A stretch of 64,000 nucleotides of DNA from Allobosea lupini (GCF_900109525.1 NZ_FOAN01000004.1:1-64000), one strand, 5' to 3'. Shown: positions 51,427 through 61,684, counted from the first letter of the stretch. Numbers and translations are program-made. The notes: a model not told the origin generated them from the sequence alone.

Positions 51427-53258
51427 CTGCGCGAGCGCTGAGAAAACGAGCCCTTTGCCTGACGGTTGCCTGCCTCGTGGCGGCGGCGCCGATGGGGGCT
51501 ACGGCGCAGACGCAGATGATGGCGGGCTTCGATCCGTACAACCCGTTCGGCTCGGCCGCCCAGATCCTCTGGCAGCGCATCCAGCAGCAATGCCCACAGC
51601 TCAAGCTGCCGGTCACCATCGGCATCGCCTCGCGGCCCGCGACACGCGACGCCTTCACGACCGACCAGGGCAACAACATCATGCAGCAGATCCGGGCTGC
51701 ATTCTCGAACATCCCGGGCATCACGATGGCGCCCTGGCTCGACATCGACCCGATCAAGGGCATCGTCGACACTGGCGTCCTCGACAATCCGCTGGCCGGC
51801 GACAACAAGGAACAGCTCAGCAAGATCCAGCTCGAGGTCCGGGCTTCCGGCTACAAGGCCGGCGCGGCGACGCGCTTCAACCTGTCGGCGCATGGCTGGA
51901 ACGGCTATGAGAGCTGCTCGCCGAGCCTCGACCCGTTCCCTGTCTCCCAGGACTTCATCGGCGAGGAATACAGCTCGACCGACGAGCTCTTCAACAAGGT
52001 CGCCGCCGGGGTCTGGGCGGCTTCGGTCGACACCGGCAATCCGATGACCTTGTCGGTCAGGATGCTGAGCGGGCTGCCGGTCAGCCCCGGCTGGCAGGAG
52101 TTCTTCTCCGACAAGCTGCGGCGTGCGCTGAGCAAGCAGAACGCCGAGGAGAAGGAAACCAAGATCCGGGCCGAGCGCCACGTTTCCCTAGTCATCGCAC
52201 ACGACCCGGCAAGCGCCGAGGACAAGCGCTGGGAGGGCATGGTCACGGTCGATCCGCGCCCGCTCGGCTACCGCATCTCGGTCAGCGTCAATCGCCGGAA
52301 CACGACGCCGGTCTCCGAGGATGGGCTGGTCGCGCTCGACGAGTTGCCGACGATGCAGCAATGGGCAGCGCTCGGTCCGGAAACCCAGACGCCCCGGCTT
52401 GACCAGACGCCGATGCGGGTCAATGCCCGGATCGAGGGCGGCCGCGCCCTGCAACAGTATCCGTTCCTGGTCGCGCAGGAATCCTATGTCGAGGTCGACA
52501 TCCCGACCGCCAGCGTCCGCGGACCGCACCCGGCCGTGCCCGTCGACGTGCTCGGCCGCAACAACGCCGTGTTGAAGACCATCCACATCGTCAATCCGAG
52601 CCGGCCGAACCTGCGGCGCTACAAGCTAGGCCCTGGCGAATACACGATCCGGGTCGCCAGCGCCGGTCCCGTCGCGCAGGACTTCCAGCTGCGTGCGCGC
52701 GCCATCGACACCAGGGACATGCTGATGCCGGAGGCGCCCGGCCGGCTGCTGCGGCGGTTCCAGGACTGGTATGCCAGCGTCTCCGAGGACCCGCGCACCG
52801 GCCAGCGCACCTGCTATGCCTATACGGCCGCGCAGGAAGCCGGGCCGCGCTACTGGCGTGAGCAGGCCCCGTTCATCCTGCTGCAGGCGAGCAGCGCCGG
52901 CGTCGGCAACGGCGATCTCCAGCACCTGATCGAGGACAAGCGCTATTACAAGCCGAACACGCCGTTCGAAGCGGTGATCCGGGAAGGTGGTGGCATGGTG
53001 CGCCGGCTCAACGCTGTCCCGACCGCCGCGGGCAATTTCATCCGCCCGACGAAGCAGGGCTCGAACGGCCAGCCTATCCTCGATATGGATGCCGTCGCCG
53101 GCTACAACAGAGGCACCACGCTCGAGATCCAGGGTACGGCGACCGATGGCCGGCCGGCGCATGTGATCTACTCGCTGCAGGGCTACCGCGCCGCCGTCAA
53201 CGCCATGTCGCTGGAATGCGGCCGTCGCGACCTCGCCAACGCGCTCGTCTGGAAGTAG
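51423..53258 (+). CDS. Secreted protein of unknown function, 611 residues
   Basis: Not recognised. A signal peptide ends at ATA-Q (about residue 28). The body has no membrane segment. It contains five or more cysteines (QQCPQL, YESCSPS, RTCYAY, LECGRRD), so disulfides are likely in the periplasm. Residues about 330-440 look like beta-sandwich domains (VEVDIPTASVRGPHPAVPVDVLG, GPGEYTIRVASAGPVAQDFQL). It lies 16 bases before a convergent unknown gene and upstream of the Hsp70-like/PBP cluster. Confidence 0.75.
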   Translation: MTARALRKRALCLTVACLVAAAPMGATAQTQMMAGFDPYNPFGSAAQILWQRIQQQCPQLKLPVTIGIASRPATRDAFTTDQGNNIMQQIRAAFSNIPGITMAPWLDIDPIKGIVDTGVLDNPLAGDNKEQLSKIQLEVRASGYKAGAATRFNLSAHGWNGYESCSPSLDPFPVSQDFIGEEYSSTDELFNKVAAGVWAASVDTGNPMTLSVRMLSGLPVSPGWQEFFSDKLRRALSKQNAEEKETKIRAERHVSLVIAHDPASAEDKRWEGMVTVDPRPLGYRISVSVNRRNTTPVSEDGLVALDELPTMQQWAALGPETQTPRLDQTPMRVNARIEGGRALQQYPFLVAQESYVEVDIPTASVRGPHPAVPVDVLGRNNAVLKTIHIVNPSRPNLRRYKLGPGEYTIRVASAGPVAQDFQLRARAIDTRDMLMPEAPGRLLRRFQDWYASVSEDPRTGQRTCYAYTAAQEAGPRYWREQAPFILLQASSAGVGNGDLQHLIEDKRYYKPNTPFEAVIREGGGMVRRLNAVPTAAGNFIRPTKQGSNGQPILDMDAVAGYNRGTTLEIQGTATDGRPAHVIYSLQGYRAAVNAMSLECGRRDLANALVWK

Positions 53259-53274
53259 TCGCCAGCCTATGGAT

Positions 53275-53847
53275 TCAGGCCAGCGCCAGCGCGGCCCGCG
53301 CCGGTCCCGCATCCTGCGCCGGCTCGAACCGGATCAAGCCACGACGGACATTGGCGGCCGCGTCGAGCACCGCGGGAAGCGAGCGCGCGGACCGCTCCAG
53401 CACACCGAGCATGGCCGGCACGAGCCGGGGATCGTTCCAGACCTCCTGCGCCCGGCGACCGAATGGCGCCAGGAAAGGCTCGACCCCGCTCCAGGCCAGA
53501 ACGATCTCGCGCGGACGCGCTGCCGCGGCCTCCAGCCCCGACAGAATGCGCTCGATGATCGGGGCCCAGACGCCGTCGTCATAACGCCCCACCGGCAGGA
53601 GGACGACCAGCCGCGCAGCGTCCAGCAGGGTCGCCTGGGCCTGCGAAGCCACCTGGCCGGGATCGCGGAACAGGCGCGGCAGCAGGCGCGGCGCCAGGAA
53701 GCTCGCATCGACCTCGCGCGCGTCCACGCCGGACGCTTCGGAGAGCGCCAGGCGACGCTGCGTGACGTCCTCGCCGGCACTCGCTTGAGCGAGCGCGGCC
53801 GGCAGCGCGGCCGGCAAGGCGGCGAAGCAAACCGATTCTGCCGTCAT
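53275..53847 (-). CDS. Unknown protein, 190 residues
   Basis: Not recognised. Alanine- and arginine-rich, with no signal peptide, membrane segment or cysteine apart from one near the N-terminus. A hydrophobic stretch LLDAARLVVLLPVGRYDDG and an aromatic segment IVLAWSGVEPFLAPFG suggest a globular alpha/beta fold. I start at the ATG at 53847, preceded by a GGAG; the frame is open to 54000. It is divergent from the 789-residue gene, with about 200 bases of shared promoter region between them. Confidence 0.6.
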   Translation of the reverse strand: MTAESVCFAALPAALPAALAQASAGEDVTQRRLALSEASGVDAREVDASFLAPRLLPRLFRDPGQVASQAQATLLDAARLVVLLPVGRYDDGVWAPIIERILSGLEAAAARPREIVLAWSGVEPFLAPFGRRAQEVWNDPRLVPAMLGVLERSARSLPAVLDAAANVRRGLIRFEPAQDAGPARAALALA

Positions 53848-54050
53848 CACATCCCGCTCCGTCTCGGCCTGCGACCGACCTTCCCCGACAGCTCGAGGCG
53901 GCAGGTTTCCGCAAGTGCAGCCAGCTGGCCGCAAGATCAGGCCCGCACCGACAAGGTCGAGCCGAGCGCATGTCTTGCAAGACGGCGGGCCATCGCGCAA
54001 GGTCCGCTCACGTTGCCCCGCCCAATTCGTCTTCCCCGGAGCCTGTTTCC

Positions 54051-56420
54051 GTGACTCTTTCCGTGGCGCCGGTCGCCATCATCTGGGACGGCTCGCGTCA
54101 TGTCGCCGCGATCTGGCGGGACAGCGCACCGACCCGTTTCCTGGCAGCCGAAGAGACAAGCGGCCGCATCAGCCTGATCGCCGCCGCCGACGCCGGGACG
54201 GCGCCGCTGTTCGCGACCCTGCCCCCCGGCAGCCATTCGCTCCATGCCGTGACGGTCGAGCCCGATGGCGGACTGACCAAGATTCCGGTGCAGCTCGACG
54301 ACAAGCTGACGTTGGCCGAGGCCGATCGCAACGCCGCCGGCCTGGCACTGGTGCAGATCTATCTCGACGATGAAGGCCGGCTGGCCCAGCAGACCGGCCC
54401 TGCCGGCTCGCTCCCATCGGCGCCGTCGGCAATGCTGGCCGCCGGGCTCAACCGGGCCAGCGGCTCGGACGCCGAAAGCTGGCGGCTCTTGGCTGGCCCC
54501 TTCCTGCATCCGGACGACGAACGGGCCGCGACGACCATGCTGACCGCGTACCGCGGTGAGGCCGACGGCTTGACGCTCGCCTTCGCCGGCGACGAGGCCG
54601 AAACCGCGGCAGAAGGACTGCTGGTGGCTCATCTGCCGGCAGCGATGCGCGAGGCACGGCAGAGCCTGGCGCAGATCGACCAGGACCTGCGGCACGCCAT
54701 CGAGGCTGAGCTCGACACGCTGGCAGCCTCTCCGGCGGACCAGCGCGACGTCGATGCGACCGGGCTTGGCCGCGTCGCTGCGCTGCGCCGCGGCTTTCGC
54801 CTGCTCCGGCCCCGCGTTGAGGCCGGAGGTGGCGTGCTCGCGCTCCCCGACTGGGTCGAGGCGGACGAGATCATCGTCTTCGCCGAGCCGCGGCGCCAGC
54901 TCGTCTGGGCGGGTGATGGTGAAGCCGTTGGCGGCAGCCCGTTGACGCTGCTGTGGCAGGAGGGCGCCTTCGCGGCGCTCTCGCATGGCGCGCGCTACGC
55001 GGCCTCGGCCGCAACCGGACTGACGCTCGGCCAAAGCGGCGGCAACGCGCTGGTTGTCGCGACCGCCGGGAGCATCGCGCCCTTGCATGACGACCTCGCC
55101 CTCGCGGCAAGGCGACTGGCCGAGGGACTCTGGCGAGCGACGAGCGCGGCCAGGCCGCCACGACTCGGCGCCATCCTCGGCGAAATCGGCCTGCGCACGG
55201 CCCAGGCGCCGACCGGCGCTCTTGCCGCTCTCGATGCGCGCAGCAAGGCCCCCGAGGCACCTGAAAGCCTGCTGGAAGCGCTGGCCACGACGACCGGAAT
55301 CGACCCGGACCGGATCGACGAACTCGGCGAGCGCACGCTCACCGAACAGCTCGCCATGCTCCTGCGCGCCCTGGCTCAGCCGCAATTCGCGGCGCGGGCC
55401 TGCGCCGCGCGCCTCGTCCTGCCCTTGCCCGGATCGGCACAGGACGAGGCCGGGCTGGAACGGCTGCTCGCCTGGTACGAAGACCCCAATCTCCCGCAGG
55501 CGCTCGCCCGCGAGGCCATGGCGCTGGCGGGACACGACCGGCGCGCGATGCGGCTGCTCCACGACGTCGCCGCCAGCGTCCATCAGAGCTGGATCGACGC
55601 CGGGCTTGCCGCCGAAGTCGAGCAGGCGATGGCGGCGGCCGCGACGCAACGCGGACAGCGCCGGCTCTCGCCGCTCGATGCCTTGCTTCTGGAGTTGCGC
55701 CGGCAGCCGCTGCGGCAGCCGACACCGGGCCTCGAGGCGATCGCTCGCATGCGCAGCGAGCTCGGCGATGCCGCACGGCAGGCGAATCAGCCCGCCGCGA
55801 TCACCGACGAGCTCGGGCGGCGGCTAGGCGAGCTGACCCCGGGCGAGATCGTCCTGCTGCACGGCCATTTCGCGTCCCTGAAACGCGAGGTCGAGCAGGC
55901 TGCGGCCGCAGCCGAGCTCATCCGCGAGTGGGAAGACGCGGCCGGGTGTCCCGGCCTCGCGGCTCGCGCGCATCGGTCCGGCGATCCCGTGCGTGGCGCG
56001 CAGCGGCTCGCGGCGGCCAGCCGCAATTTCGCAGGCTCTCTCTCGCAGATCGAAAGCCTGACCCTGGCGCTGACCGAGCTCGGGAACGCGATCGACAGGC
56101 TGCTCGGCCCGGCCGGCGAAGGCACGGCGCGCAATCGGGCCCTGCGCGAGACGCTCGACGGCTATGGCCGCCTGCTCCTCGCGCAGCTGGTCCGGCACGA
56201 GGCCGATGCTGCCTTCGCCAGCGTGCCCTTCGCCGGGAAGGCGCTGGCCGATCCGCAGGACACCGGCTTCGGCGCGGCCTATCGCCGGCTCAGGGCCGGC
56301 TCCGGCGACATGCTGCCGCGCTATCTCGCCGCCGCCGCCGCGCTGACCGGGCTGGATCACCACTGGGGCAGCACGCTCGGCGGCAACTCCGGGTCCGCCG
56401 CTTCGAGGCAGGACGCATGA
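54051..56420 (+). CDS. Unknown helical protein, 789 residues, partner of the Hsp70-like ATPase
   Basis: Not recognised. The first 110 residues look like a beta-rich domain (VAPVAIIWDGSRHVAAIWRD). Residues about 140-420 are mixed, and the last 300 are strongly alpha-helical with heptad-like stretches (REVEQAAAAAELIREWEDA), so coiled-coil or helical-bundle packing is likely. There is no signal peptide. The GTG at 54051 has GGAG nine bases upstream; an in-frame ATG at 53970 is an alternative. Its stop overlaps the ATG of the ATPase gene (ATGA), so both products are made together. Confidence 0.7.
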   Translation: MTLSVAPVAIIWDGSRHVAAIWRDSAPTRFLAAEETSGRISLIAAADAGTAPLFATLPPGSHSLHAVTVEPDGGLTKIPVQLDDKLTLAEADRNAAGLALVQIYLDDEGRLAQQTGPAGSLPSAPSAMLAAGLNRASGSDAESWRLLAGPFLHPDDERAATTMLTAYRGEADGLTLAFAGDEAETAAEGLLVAHLPAAMREARQSLAQIDQDLRHAIEAELDTLAASPADQRDVDATGLGRVAALRRGFRLLRPRVEAGGGVLALPDWVEADEIIVFAEPRRQLVWAGDGEAVGGSPLTLLWQEGAFAALSHGARYAASAATGLTLGQSGGNALVVATAGSIAPLHDDLALAARRLAEGLWRATSAARPPRLGAILGEIGLRTAQAPTGALAALDARSKAPEAPESLLEALATTTGIDPDRIDELGERTLTEQLAMLLRALAQPQFAARACAARLVLPLPGSAQDEAGLERLLAWYEDPNLPQALAREAMALAGHDRRAMRLLHDVAASVHQSWIDAGLAAEVEQAMAAAATQRGQRRLSPLDALLLELRRQPLRQPTPGLEAIARMRSELGDAARQANQPAAITDELGRRLGELTPGEIVLLHGHFASLKREVEQAAAAAELIREWEDAAGCPGLAARAHRSGDPVRGAQRLAAASRNFAGSLSQIESLTLALTELGNAIDRLLGPAGEGTARNRALRETLDGYGRLLLAQLVRHEADAAFASVPFAGKALADPQDTGFGAAYRRLRAGSGDMLPRYLAAAAALTGLDHHWGSTLGGNSGSAASRQDA

Positions 56421-59400
56421 CAACCCTGCCCTGCTACAATCTCGAGACCCGCCTCGGGAGCTTTTCCGCGACCATCGCGCTCGACCGCAGCGGCGAGCTG
56501 ATCGACCTCATCGCCTTCGAGGCCCCCGAGGACATGGTCAAGGCCGTGACGGTCTCGTTGGTCTCGCATGCGCCGAGCCTCGCCAGCGGCATCGACATCG
56601 GCTGGCTGCAAGGCAATGCCCTCCTCGACAAGGCCGCAGTCCGGGCGGGCGAGCGGCTGGTGCTGGGGTTGAAGCGCGAAGCCGTGATGCGCGCCGTGGC
56701 GAACCACCGCGCGCAGGCCGACATCGACAGTGACGCCAGCCTCGAGATCGCGTTCTCCACCATCGTCGAGACCGCGGCTGGCACGCGCGCCTCGCCGCGG
56801 CGCCTGCTCAAGATCGCCGCGCTCGCCGGTGCCTCGCAGCCGGAATGGCAGATCGAGCCGGTCGAGATCGACCTCGATTCGCTGCAGGCCGGCAAGCAGA
56901 TCGCGATCGGCCAGATCGCGGTCGGCATTCCCAGGGACATCGTGCTCGAAGGCCGGCGTGGGTTGACCATCGAGGCCAGCTGCTTCGGCATCAAGGCCCA
57001 GCATCTTTCGCTCGGCGTCGCGGCTCCCATGGACCATTCGGTCTCGCTCAGGCGCTTTCCGGATGCCGGCACCGCGACCAGCCGGCACCTGATCTGGCTC
57101 GCCGACGCGCCGGCGCTCGCCGGCCAGGAGTTACGCCTCGACGTGACGCTGACGCGCGACGCCGTGCTCGACTTCGTCGACGAGACGATCCAGGCCAATC
57201 CGAAGGCGCCGCTGCAGGTCAGGCTCACCGCCAAGCTCGGCGGCTGGGTCGGGCAGGACGGCGCCGGCCATGATCCCGACGGCCCGGCCAAGCCCTGGTC
57301 GAGCGCGCTCGAATCCCGCTCGGTGCCGATCCTCAGCCAGAACCGCGGCGAGGTGGCGCTCACCATCGCCGGACAGCACTTCGCCTGCCCGCTGGGCAGC
57401 AGCGCGCAGTTCGAGATCACAGGCGGACTCAACGCCGAGGTCGATCCGGACGACGAGACCTCGATCGTGCGCTGCGACGGGCTGGTGATCGACCTGCGCC
57501 GCTGGCCGCTGACCCGGACGGCGCCATTGACGGTCGAGGTCACCAGCAAGATGGGCGAGAGCGAGATCGCCGAGCCGCCGACGCCCTTCCCGCTCGAGAT
57601 CGTGCGCGAGGGTGATTTCGGCCGGCGCGGCCGCGCCGTCGTGCCGATGCAGAACCTGACGACGACCTTGTCGCGCGCCGTTCGCACCAGCGGTGCCAAT
57701 GTGCTGCGCGGCGAGATCACCGTCTCGCTGGCGATCAAGGCCGCCGACGAGGGCGGCCGTGCCTTCGCGCAGGCGAGCCTGCCGCTGCGCTATAGCCGCC
57801 GCGTCCACCGCCTGCCGATCTGCATCGATCTTGGCGCGTCCGCGACCTCGATATGGTCGGGCGCACCGCGTGCTGCCGGCCGGGCGACCGAGATCAAGCC
57901 GCTGGCGCTCGGCACCTGGCTTTCCGCCCATGTCGACCCGCGCCATGGCGAGGCAGCCCTGCAGGATGCCGGCGCCGCGCCGCTGATCCCGAGCCATGTC
58001 GGCCTCGATTCCAGCAATAATCTGCGCGCCGACCATGCACCGCACAGCCTGCCCGACCTCGCCTTGATCGGCTCCGACCGCGCCAGCGTGGCGCGCCGGC
58101 TCAAGGCCTTCGCGCGGCGCTACGACGTCTCGGCGCCGGCCCCGCCGCCGCAATCCGGCCTGCCCGAAAGCGGCAAGCGGATCGACTCGCTCAAGCACGC
58201 GCTGACCTCCGGCGCGGTCTCGCTGACGCTCAACGAGCAGGTCCATCGCTACGACGCCGCCACCGACCGCGTCGTCGCGACCAACACGGTCGAGATCGCG
58301 CCCTTGGTCGCCGATGTGCTCGACGAGCTGGTCGATCTCTACGTGCTGCGCCTCGGCGAAGACCGCCTGCGCGTCGAGGACCATGCGCCGCCGCCGGTGG
58401 TGCCGCGCATCCTGGTCTCCTGCCCGAGCGGCATCGGCGACGAGATCTCCTCGCGCTATCGTGCCGCGCTCGAACTCTTCGCCCAGCGCCTGGAGCGGCT
58501 CTTTCCGGGCGCGACCAGCTTCCCGGATGCCGCGGTCACCGTGCCCGAGGCGGTCGCCGCGGCGCGCTATGTCTCCAGCCTGCCGGAGGTGCGCGCCGCT
58601 GTCCCGGATCAAAGCGAGGCGCTGCTTGTCACGCTCGACATCGGCGGCGGCACCAGTGACGTCGCCCTCGCCACTTTGCGCCGAGACGGCGACCGGCTGA
58701 GCCATCAGACGCTCGTGACCTTCGGCCTGCCCGTCGGCGGCGATCTGATCGACGAGGAGTTGACCGGTATCGCTGCCACCCTGATCGACCGCGCGATGGA
58801 CGGGCAGGACGCTCATTGGCAGCCGGCCTTCGCCGAAGCGTCTCTCGCCCGCGCCATCCAGCGCGAGGACGCTGGCGCGCTGGCGGCGCGCAGCTGGCTC
58901 CGCAATGCGGTGAAGCGGGCCAAGACAGGTCTCGCCACCCGCCTGAGCGAGAAGGCGCAAGGTGCCGGCACGCGCTACCGCTGGGATGTCGAAGCGGCCG
59001 ACGAGACCTTCGACATCGTCCTTGCCGAGCTGAAGCCGGACGGCGATCCGGCGGGCCTCTATGTCGCCCAGAACGAACCGGCACTGGCTGATGTCACGCA
59101 GCGGCCGGGCCTGCAACTCGCAATCGACGGGCCCGACAGGGCCGGGACGCGCCGGCTGGTGCTGAAGCTCTCGCGCAGCGCCCTGGAGAAGGGCGCGGGC
59201 GAGGCGTCGCAACACCTTGCCGAGATCGGCGCCGTGCTCGGCGGCCTGCTGCCGCGCCTCGCCCGCGCCGCCGGCCCGAACCCAGCGCGCCGGCCGACCG
59301 TGATCATGGTGCCGACCGGGCGCGCCGCGCTCTGGCCGCCGATCTTCGAGGCGATCGCCACGGAAGCCGACGCCAGCCGCGCCGCGTTCCCGTTCGAGCG

Positions 59401-59956
59401 GCCATTCTCGCCGGCTGCGATGAAGAAGGCGGTGATCGCGGGCGCCGCCATCCTCGGCATCGAGGGCGACATGGCCGGCAGCGCCGTACAGTACAAGAAC
59501 CCGCTCGGCATCGCCGCCATGGCGGTGCAGATGCGCGATCTCGGCGCCACCGGCCTGCGCACCGAATTCGCGGCCGAGCGCATCCATTATCTCGGCTACG
59601 ACATCGGCTCGGGCGCACGCGTCCATGCCGAGCATGACGAGGCGGCGCCGAGCCTGGGCGGGCGTGCCAATCTCGGCCGCCGCTTCCAGTTCGTGCGTAC
59701 GATTCCGGGCCTAGACCCGCAGGGCAAGGCGCTGGCGCGCCTGCGTCCGCTGCTGGATGGCCAGGACCCGATGGTGCTGCTCGAAGGCGATTCGATCGTG
59801 GAGGCCCATCGCGAAGGGCTAGACGGCTTCGGCGTCTGCGAGATCATCAGCGAGGTGCTGTCACCGGTGAGCCGCAAGGTCACGGTGGTCGCCGCCAACG
59901 AAGGCTGGGAAGCCTGCTGGCGGATCGAGCACGACCGCGTCTCGCGGATCTATTGA
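56417..59956 (+). CDS. Hsp70/actin-fold ATPase, large (SrfB-like?)
   Basis: A 1179-residue protein. Residues about 465-1179 carry the motifs of the Hsp70/actin ATPase fold: phosphate-1 ICIDLGASATSIW (Asp471), phosphate-2 TLDIGGGTSDVAL (Asp741), and a nucleotide-base loop VIMVPTGRAALWP (near 964). The first 460 residues are a beta-rich N-terminal region with no recognised domain. There is no signal peptide, so it is cytoplasmic. The size and layout recall the SrfB family, but I hold that loosely. It lacks the substrate-binding domain of DnaK. A REP element separates it from the next gene. Confidence 0.75.
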   Translation: MTTLPCYNLETRLGSFSATIALDRSGELIDLIAFEAPEDMVKAVTVSLVSHAPSLASGIDIGWLQGNALLDKAAVRAGERLVLGLKREAVMRAVANHRAQADIDSDASLEIAFSTIVETAAGTRASPRRLLKIAALAGASQPEWQIEPVEIDLDSLQAGKQIAIGQIAVGIPRDIVLEGRRGLTIEASCFGIKAQHLSLGVAAPMDHSVSLRRFPDAGTATSRHLIWLADAPALAGQELRLDVTLTRDAVLDFVDETIQANPKAPLQVRLTAKLGGWVGQDGAGHDPDGPAKPWSSALESRSVPILSQNRGEVALTIAGQHFACPLGSSAQFEITGGLNAEVDPDDETSIVRCDGLVIDLRRWPLTRTAPLTVEVTSKMGESEIAEPPTPFPLEIVREGDFGRRGRAVVPMQNLTTTLSRAVRTSGANVLRGEITVSLAIKAADEGGRAFAQASLPLRYSRRVHRLPICIDLGASATSIWSGAPRAAGRATEIKPLALGTWLSAHVDPRHGEAALQDAGAAPLIPSHVGLDSSNNLRADHAPHSLPDLALIGSDRASVARRLKAFARRYDVSAPAPPPQSGLPESGKRIDSLKHALTSGAVSLTLNEQVHRYDAATDRVVATNTVEIAPLVADVLDELVDLYVLRLGEDRLRVEDHAPPPVVPRILVSCPSGIGDEISSRYRAALELFAQRLERLFPGATSFPDAAVTVPEAVAAARYVSSLPEVRAAVPDQSEALLVTLDIGGGTSDVALATLRRDGDRLSHQTLVTFGLPVGGDLIDEELTGIAATLIDRAMDGQDAHWQPAFAEASLARAIQREDAGALAARSWLRNAVKRAKTGLATRLSEKAQGAGTRYRWDVEAADETFDIVLAELKPDGDPAGLYVAQNEPALADVTQRPGLQLAIDGPDRAGTRRLVLKLSRSALEKGAGEASQHLAEIGAVLGGLLPRLARAAGPNPARRPTVIMVPTGRAALWPPIFEAIATEADASRAAFPFERPFSPAAMKKAVIAGAAILGIEGDMAGSAVQYKNPLGIAAMAVQMRDLGATGLRTEFAAERIHYLGYDIGSGARVHAEHDEAAPSLGGRANLGRRFQFVRTIPGLDPQGKALARLRPLLDGQDPMVLLEGDSIVEAHREGLDGFGVCEIISEVLSPVSRKVTVVAANEGWEACWRIEHDRVSRIY

Positions 59957-59986
59957 GAATCGAGATGTGCCCCGCTCGCCATTCGA

Positions 59987-60098
59987 GGTCATTCCGGACA
60001 AGCCGCGAAGCGGCGCCGATCGGGAATCCATTCCGGAGCCTATCAGATAAGGGTTCTGGAATGGGTCCCTGGTCTCCCTCCGGTCGCCCGGGACGACT
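59987..60098. repeat. REP-like nested palindrome, copy C
   Basis: About 112 bases, related to copies A and B. Outer arms ggtcattccgg and ccgggacgac are degenerate; the inner arms atccattccggagc and ttctggaatgggt still pair. It lies between the ATPase gene and the 495-residue gene. Confidence 0.7.
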
Positions 60099-60196
60099 CG
60101 CGTATTTGATGACGTCCGGTTCCGAAAATTGCCCCGGAGCGCACAAGAGCGATTGCGCCCTGCAAACCCTTCTCCCCGCCCGAGTGAGCTGACGCC

Positions 60197-61684
60197 ATGG
60201 CCCTGCCCGATCTCATGGACCTGGTGATGCACGACCCGCGGCGGCTGACGTCGTTGCGCGCAGTCGCCGGCGAGCCGGGCGAGGCCATGCCCGGCATCGA
60301 GAACCTTTGGCGCAAGCCGGTCTTCAGCCTGACCGCCGGCGGCCAGCCGACCAAGGACGGCAAGGCCTCGCTGGAGGACCTGATCGACCGCTATCGCAGC
60401 ATCGCGCTGACCGATGGCGGCAGCGGCCCGCAGCCGATCGACGTCCCCTTCACCTCGCTGGTGGTGCTGACCGCCGAGGCGCTGCCGGGCGCGCAGGAGC
60501 TCGGGCGCTTCCTCGCCGACCGGATCGAGCAGCGCTTCCGCGACGTGATCGATCCCGATATCGGCGTCACCGTCCATGTCGAGCAGAGCCTGCACGCAAC
60601 CGCACCGGTCGCGGTCTATCTCGGCCATGGCGTCCATGCCCCACCGGCCGACAGCCGATTGCCGCATGGCGAGGTGGTGATCCGGCAGGATGCGCAGACC
60701 GCGATCGGCCAGCCGATCATCGGCGTCAACACGCCGGGCGGGCTCTATTCCGGCCAAGCGCGCTTCGCCTTCTCGCGCAGCGAGATGCTGACGCCGGCGG
60801 TGCATCCCGATCTGCCGGGCGGCACGATCTTCTTTCTCGGCCGCTACCCCGTCGATGCCTCCGCCCGCGATGCCGGCGGCCTGCCGCTGCTCACCGCTTT
60901 GCCGCAGACGCCCGAGGCGCGCGCCCAGGCGATCCAGGTCGAGACGCTGGCTTTGCCCGGCGGCAATGTCGATGCCCGCTTCGAGATCCTCGGCGTGCGC
61001 CCGCAGGTCGGCCGCGTCTCGCTGGGGCTTGTCGACGTCACGCTCGACCGCAGGCCGAGCCGGCTGCAGGCGCAGCCGCCCAAGGGCCCGCATCTCGCCG
61101 TCACCGGCCTCGCCATCCCCGAGAATTTCGGCGGGAGGCGCATGGCGCGCTACTGGGTCGAGCGCAGCCATGGCGGGCGATTGCTGTCCTCGGCCATGCT
61201 GGCCCAGCGCGACAGCATCGTCGTGCAGGGCCGCGACGCCCGCCGCTACGACCGGCGCGAGCTGCGCTACAGCCGCGTCGGCGGCGAGTTCCGCGCCGAG
61301 AGCATGAGCTTCGACGGGCGCCGCCGCTCGCTGCTGAGGCTGGAGGACGGCGAGTTCGGCTATATCGGCCTGCCGCGCGAGCAGACGCCGATCGCCTTCG
61401 GACCCGACCAGTCCTCGCGCGGCTACGGCACCTTCGACTGGCTCGGCGAGGCCGTGCGCGTCCAGTTCGGCTCGGGCGTGGTCGAGCGGCTCGACGATCT
61501 CTATGATCACAACCCGGTCGGCTTCATCGCGGCTGCGCCCGATGGCGTCGCCGTGCAGTCGGCCGGCGATATCTGGCTCCTCGGCGGGCGCAAGCCGCAG
61601 GCCGCCGGGACCTGCATCATCCCGCCGAACGGCCCCTTCGTGCTCGGGCCGCTGGTGGTCGAGCTCCGGGAGGCGACGCCATGA
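60197..61684 (+). CDS. Unknown protein, 495 residues, coupled to a PBP-like gene
   Basis: Not recognised. No signal peptide or membrane segment is evident. The sequence is rich in beta-like segments; its last 90 residues (GYGTFDWLGEAVRVQFGSG...IIPPNGPFVLGPLVVEL) look like a compact beta-sandwich. Cysteine is nearly absent. The stop overlaps the ATG of the PBP gene (ATGA at 61681), a sign of coupled production. It may be a cytoplasmic partner of the PBP. Confidence 0.7.
   Translation: MALPDLMDLVMHDPRRLTSLRAVAGEPGEAMPGIENLWRKPVFSLTAGGQPTKDGKASLEDLIDRYRSIALTDGGSGPQPIDVPFTSLVVLTAEALPGAQELGRFLADRIEQRFRDVIDPDIGVTVHVEQSLHATAPVAVYLGHGVHAPPADSRLPHGEVVIRQDAQTAIGQPIIGVNTPGGLYSGQARFAFSRSEMLTPAVHPDLPGGTIFFLGRYPVDASARDAGGLPLLTALPQTPEARAQAIQVETLALPGGNVDARFEILGVRPQVGRVSLGLVDVTLDRRPSRLQAQPPKGPHLAVTGLAIPENFGGRRMARYWVERSHGGRLLSSAMLAQRDSIVVQGRDARRYDRRELRYSRVGGEFRAESMSFDGRRRSLLRLEDGEFGYIGLPREQTPIAFGPDQSSRGYGTFDWLGEAVRVQFGSGVVERLDDLYDHNPVGFIAAAPDGVAVQSAGDIWLLGGRKPQAAGTCIIPPNGPFVLGPLVVELREATP

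Noticed and set aside
57131..59635. 834-codon open frame antisense to the ATPase gene
   Set aside because: High-GC shadow frame: Arg/Gly/His-rich composition, no motifs, and the opposite strand carries clear ATPase motifs.
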